From Parabacteroides goldsteinii DSM 19448 = WAL 12034 (GTDB taxonomy: Bacteria > Bacteroidota > Bacteroidia > Bacteroidales > Tannerellaceae): 64,000 nt of DNA. A program made the translations under genes and the position numbers. Positions 63,703-64,000 of the stretch are shown piece after piece. A model generated the notes under the pieces. It was given only the letters and a program-made list of their open reading frames with translations. It did not search any database and was not told the DNA's origin. The stretch covers positions 936,194 through 1,000,193 of the forward strand of contig NZ_KQ033913.1 in NCBI RefSeq assembly GCF_000969835.1, given 5' to 3'. Within the stretch, counting starts at the first letter, position 1. Each line of letters opens with the position of its first letter.

Positions 63703-64000
63703 TAACGGGAAACGCACCGCACCTGACGGCTGTTAGACTTGCCGATGTTGAGCACGGACGCGTAGGAACTGAAGAAGTCCATGAAGTACGCGTTGGAACT
63801 ATTGCGCTCCGTCGACGACCAGTAGCGCGTACCCAAAGCAAACACGCCCTTGCCTTTGTATTCTTGAAATACTGCGTCGGCTGCCTTATTACTTCCCGAA
63901 GTTCCGCCCAGAATAGTATGCCATTCATCGGCGCTGGGCACATACCAACCACTCGGACACATAGAAGATAAATTGTTATTCCAAGAACTTGATCCGGCAT
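63702..64000 (-). CDS. FISUMP-domain protein (partial, N-terminus beyond right edge)
   Basis: About 99 residues of a C-terminus are visible, read from the right edge: GSSSWNNNLSSMCPSGWYVP, SADEWHTILGG, FALGTRYWSSTERNSSNAYF, and NSRQVRCVSR. The CPSGWYVPS..EW..., YWSST and VRCV pattern is that of the Fibrobacter succinogenes major paralogous (FISUMP) domain, also present at the C-termini of the fimbrillin-type paralogues in this window. The rest of the gene lies outside the window, so it may be another member of that family, but the N-terminus cannot be seen. The stop at 63702-63704 is followed by a hairpin. Confidence 0.75.
   Translation of the reverse strand, partial: AGSSSWNNNLSSMCPSGWYVPSADEWHTILGGTSGSNKAADAVFQEYKGKGVFALGTRYWSSTERNSSNAYFMDFFSSYASVLNIGKSNSRQVRCVSR

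Noticed and set aside
1..64000. tRNA and rRNA genes
   Set aside because: No cloverleaf with a T-loop GGTTCGAATCC-type sequence and CCA-compatible acceptor was found by eye; element 1 has cloverleaf-like arms but no tRNA signature.

Overview
The window is a chromosomal segment of a Bacteroidales bacterium, most likely Parabacteroides or a close relative in the Tannerellaceae/Porphyromonadaceae. The signs are a type IX secretion sortase (PorU), FimA-type lipoprotein fimbrillins, an Mpi-family DNA invertase homologue, proteins resembling Bacteroidales-only families (DUF4861, DUF4469/HU-like, AAA-ATPase_like/PD-(D/E)XK), and TAnnTTTG-type -7 promoter boxes in front of many genes. The genus is an inference; no rRNA or tRNA gene was found to anchor it.

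Bases 1-40,650 are mostly core genome. The left edge cuts an IS110-family transposase lying just downstream of a DUF4861-type lipoprotein gene. Next come small envelope proteins, a ferredoxin/GNAT pair, a DUF2582-type winged-helix gene with a palindromic leader, and a three-gene heavy-metal RND efflux operon (pump, outer-membrane channel, adaptor) with methionine-rich and Cys-rich metal-binding additions. These are followed by a DUF4469 protein, a serine-recombinase homologue whose nucleophile serine is threonine, the PDZ-mutS2-corA operon, grpE-dnaJ, a decayed AraC gene and a 22-bp palindrome array. Then come a nitronate monooxygenase/FabK-like gene, two tandem M3 dipeptidyl peptidases, an aldose epimerase, porU, an aldo/keto reductase and an AddB-like nuclease. 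The core ends with a pyrB-pyrI-flavin reductase-outer membrane protein operon, an alkaline phosphatase and an M24 aminopeptidase.

Bases 40,700-64,000 are accessory and repetitive. Almost all genes lie on the minus strand. Three paralogous, very large FimA-like lipoproteins with Ig/BACON-like repeats and FISUMP-type C-termini (starts at 48736, 54264 and 58284) share nearly identical 5' ends and upstream sequence. Only the third is open from end to end. The first carries a 50-bp deletion and the second carries a nonsense codon plus two dinucleotide-contraction frameshifts. Interleaved are two AAA-ATPase/PD-(D/E)XK genes, a remnant of a third, a DUF6922-like gene with one nonsense codon, a KilA-N gene and a truncated DUF1016 (YhcG-type) nuclease. 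Two structured intergenic repeats (called element 1, about 170 bp, and element 2, about 70 bp) recur in whole or part at the gene boundaries. This suggests a cassette-like organisation that spreads or recombines through the repeats. An IS21-family element (istA/istB, 60068-62706) interrupts the right side, followed by a second DUF4469 protein and a FISUMP-domain gene that runs off the window.

The most interesting hypotheses are (i) repeat-bounded nuclease/KilA-N/fimbrillin cassettes and (ii) a silent-copy reservoir for fimbrillin variation by gene conversion. Both rest on sequence inspection only.
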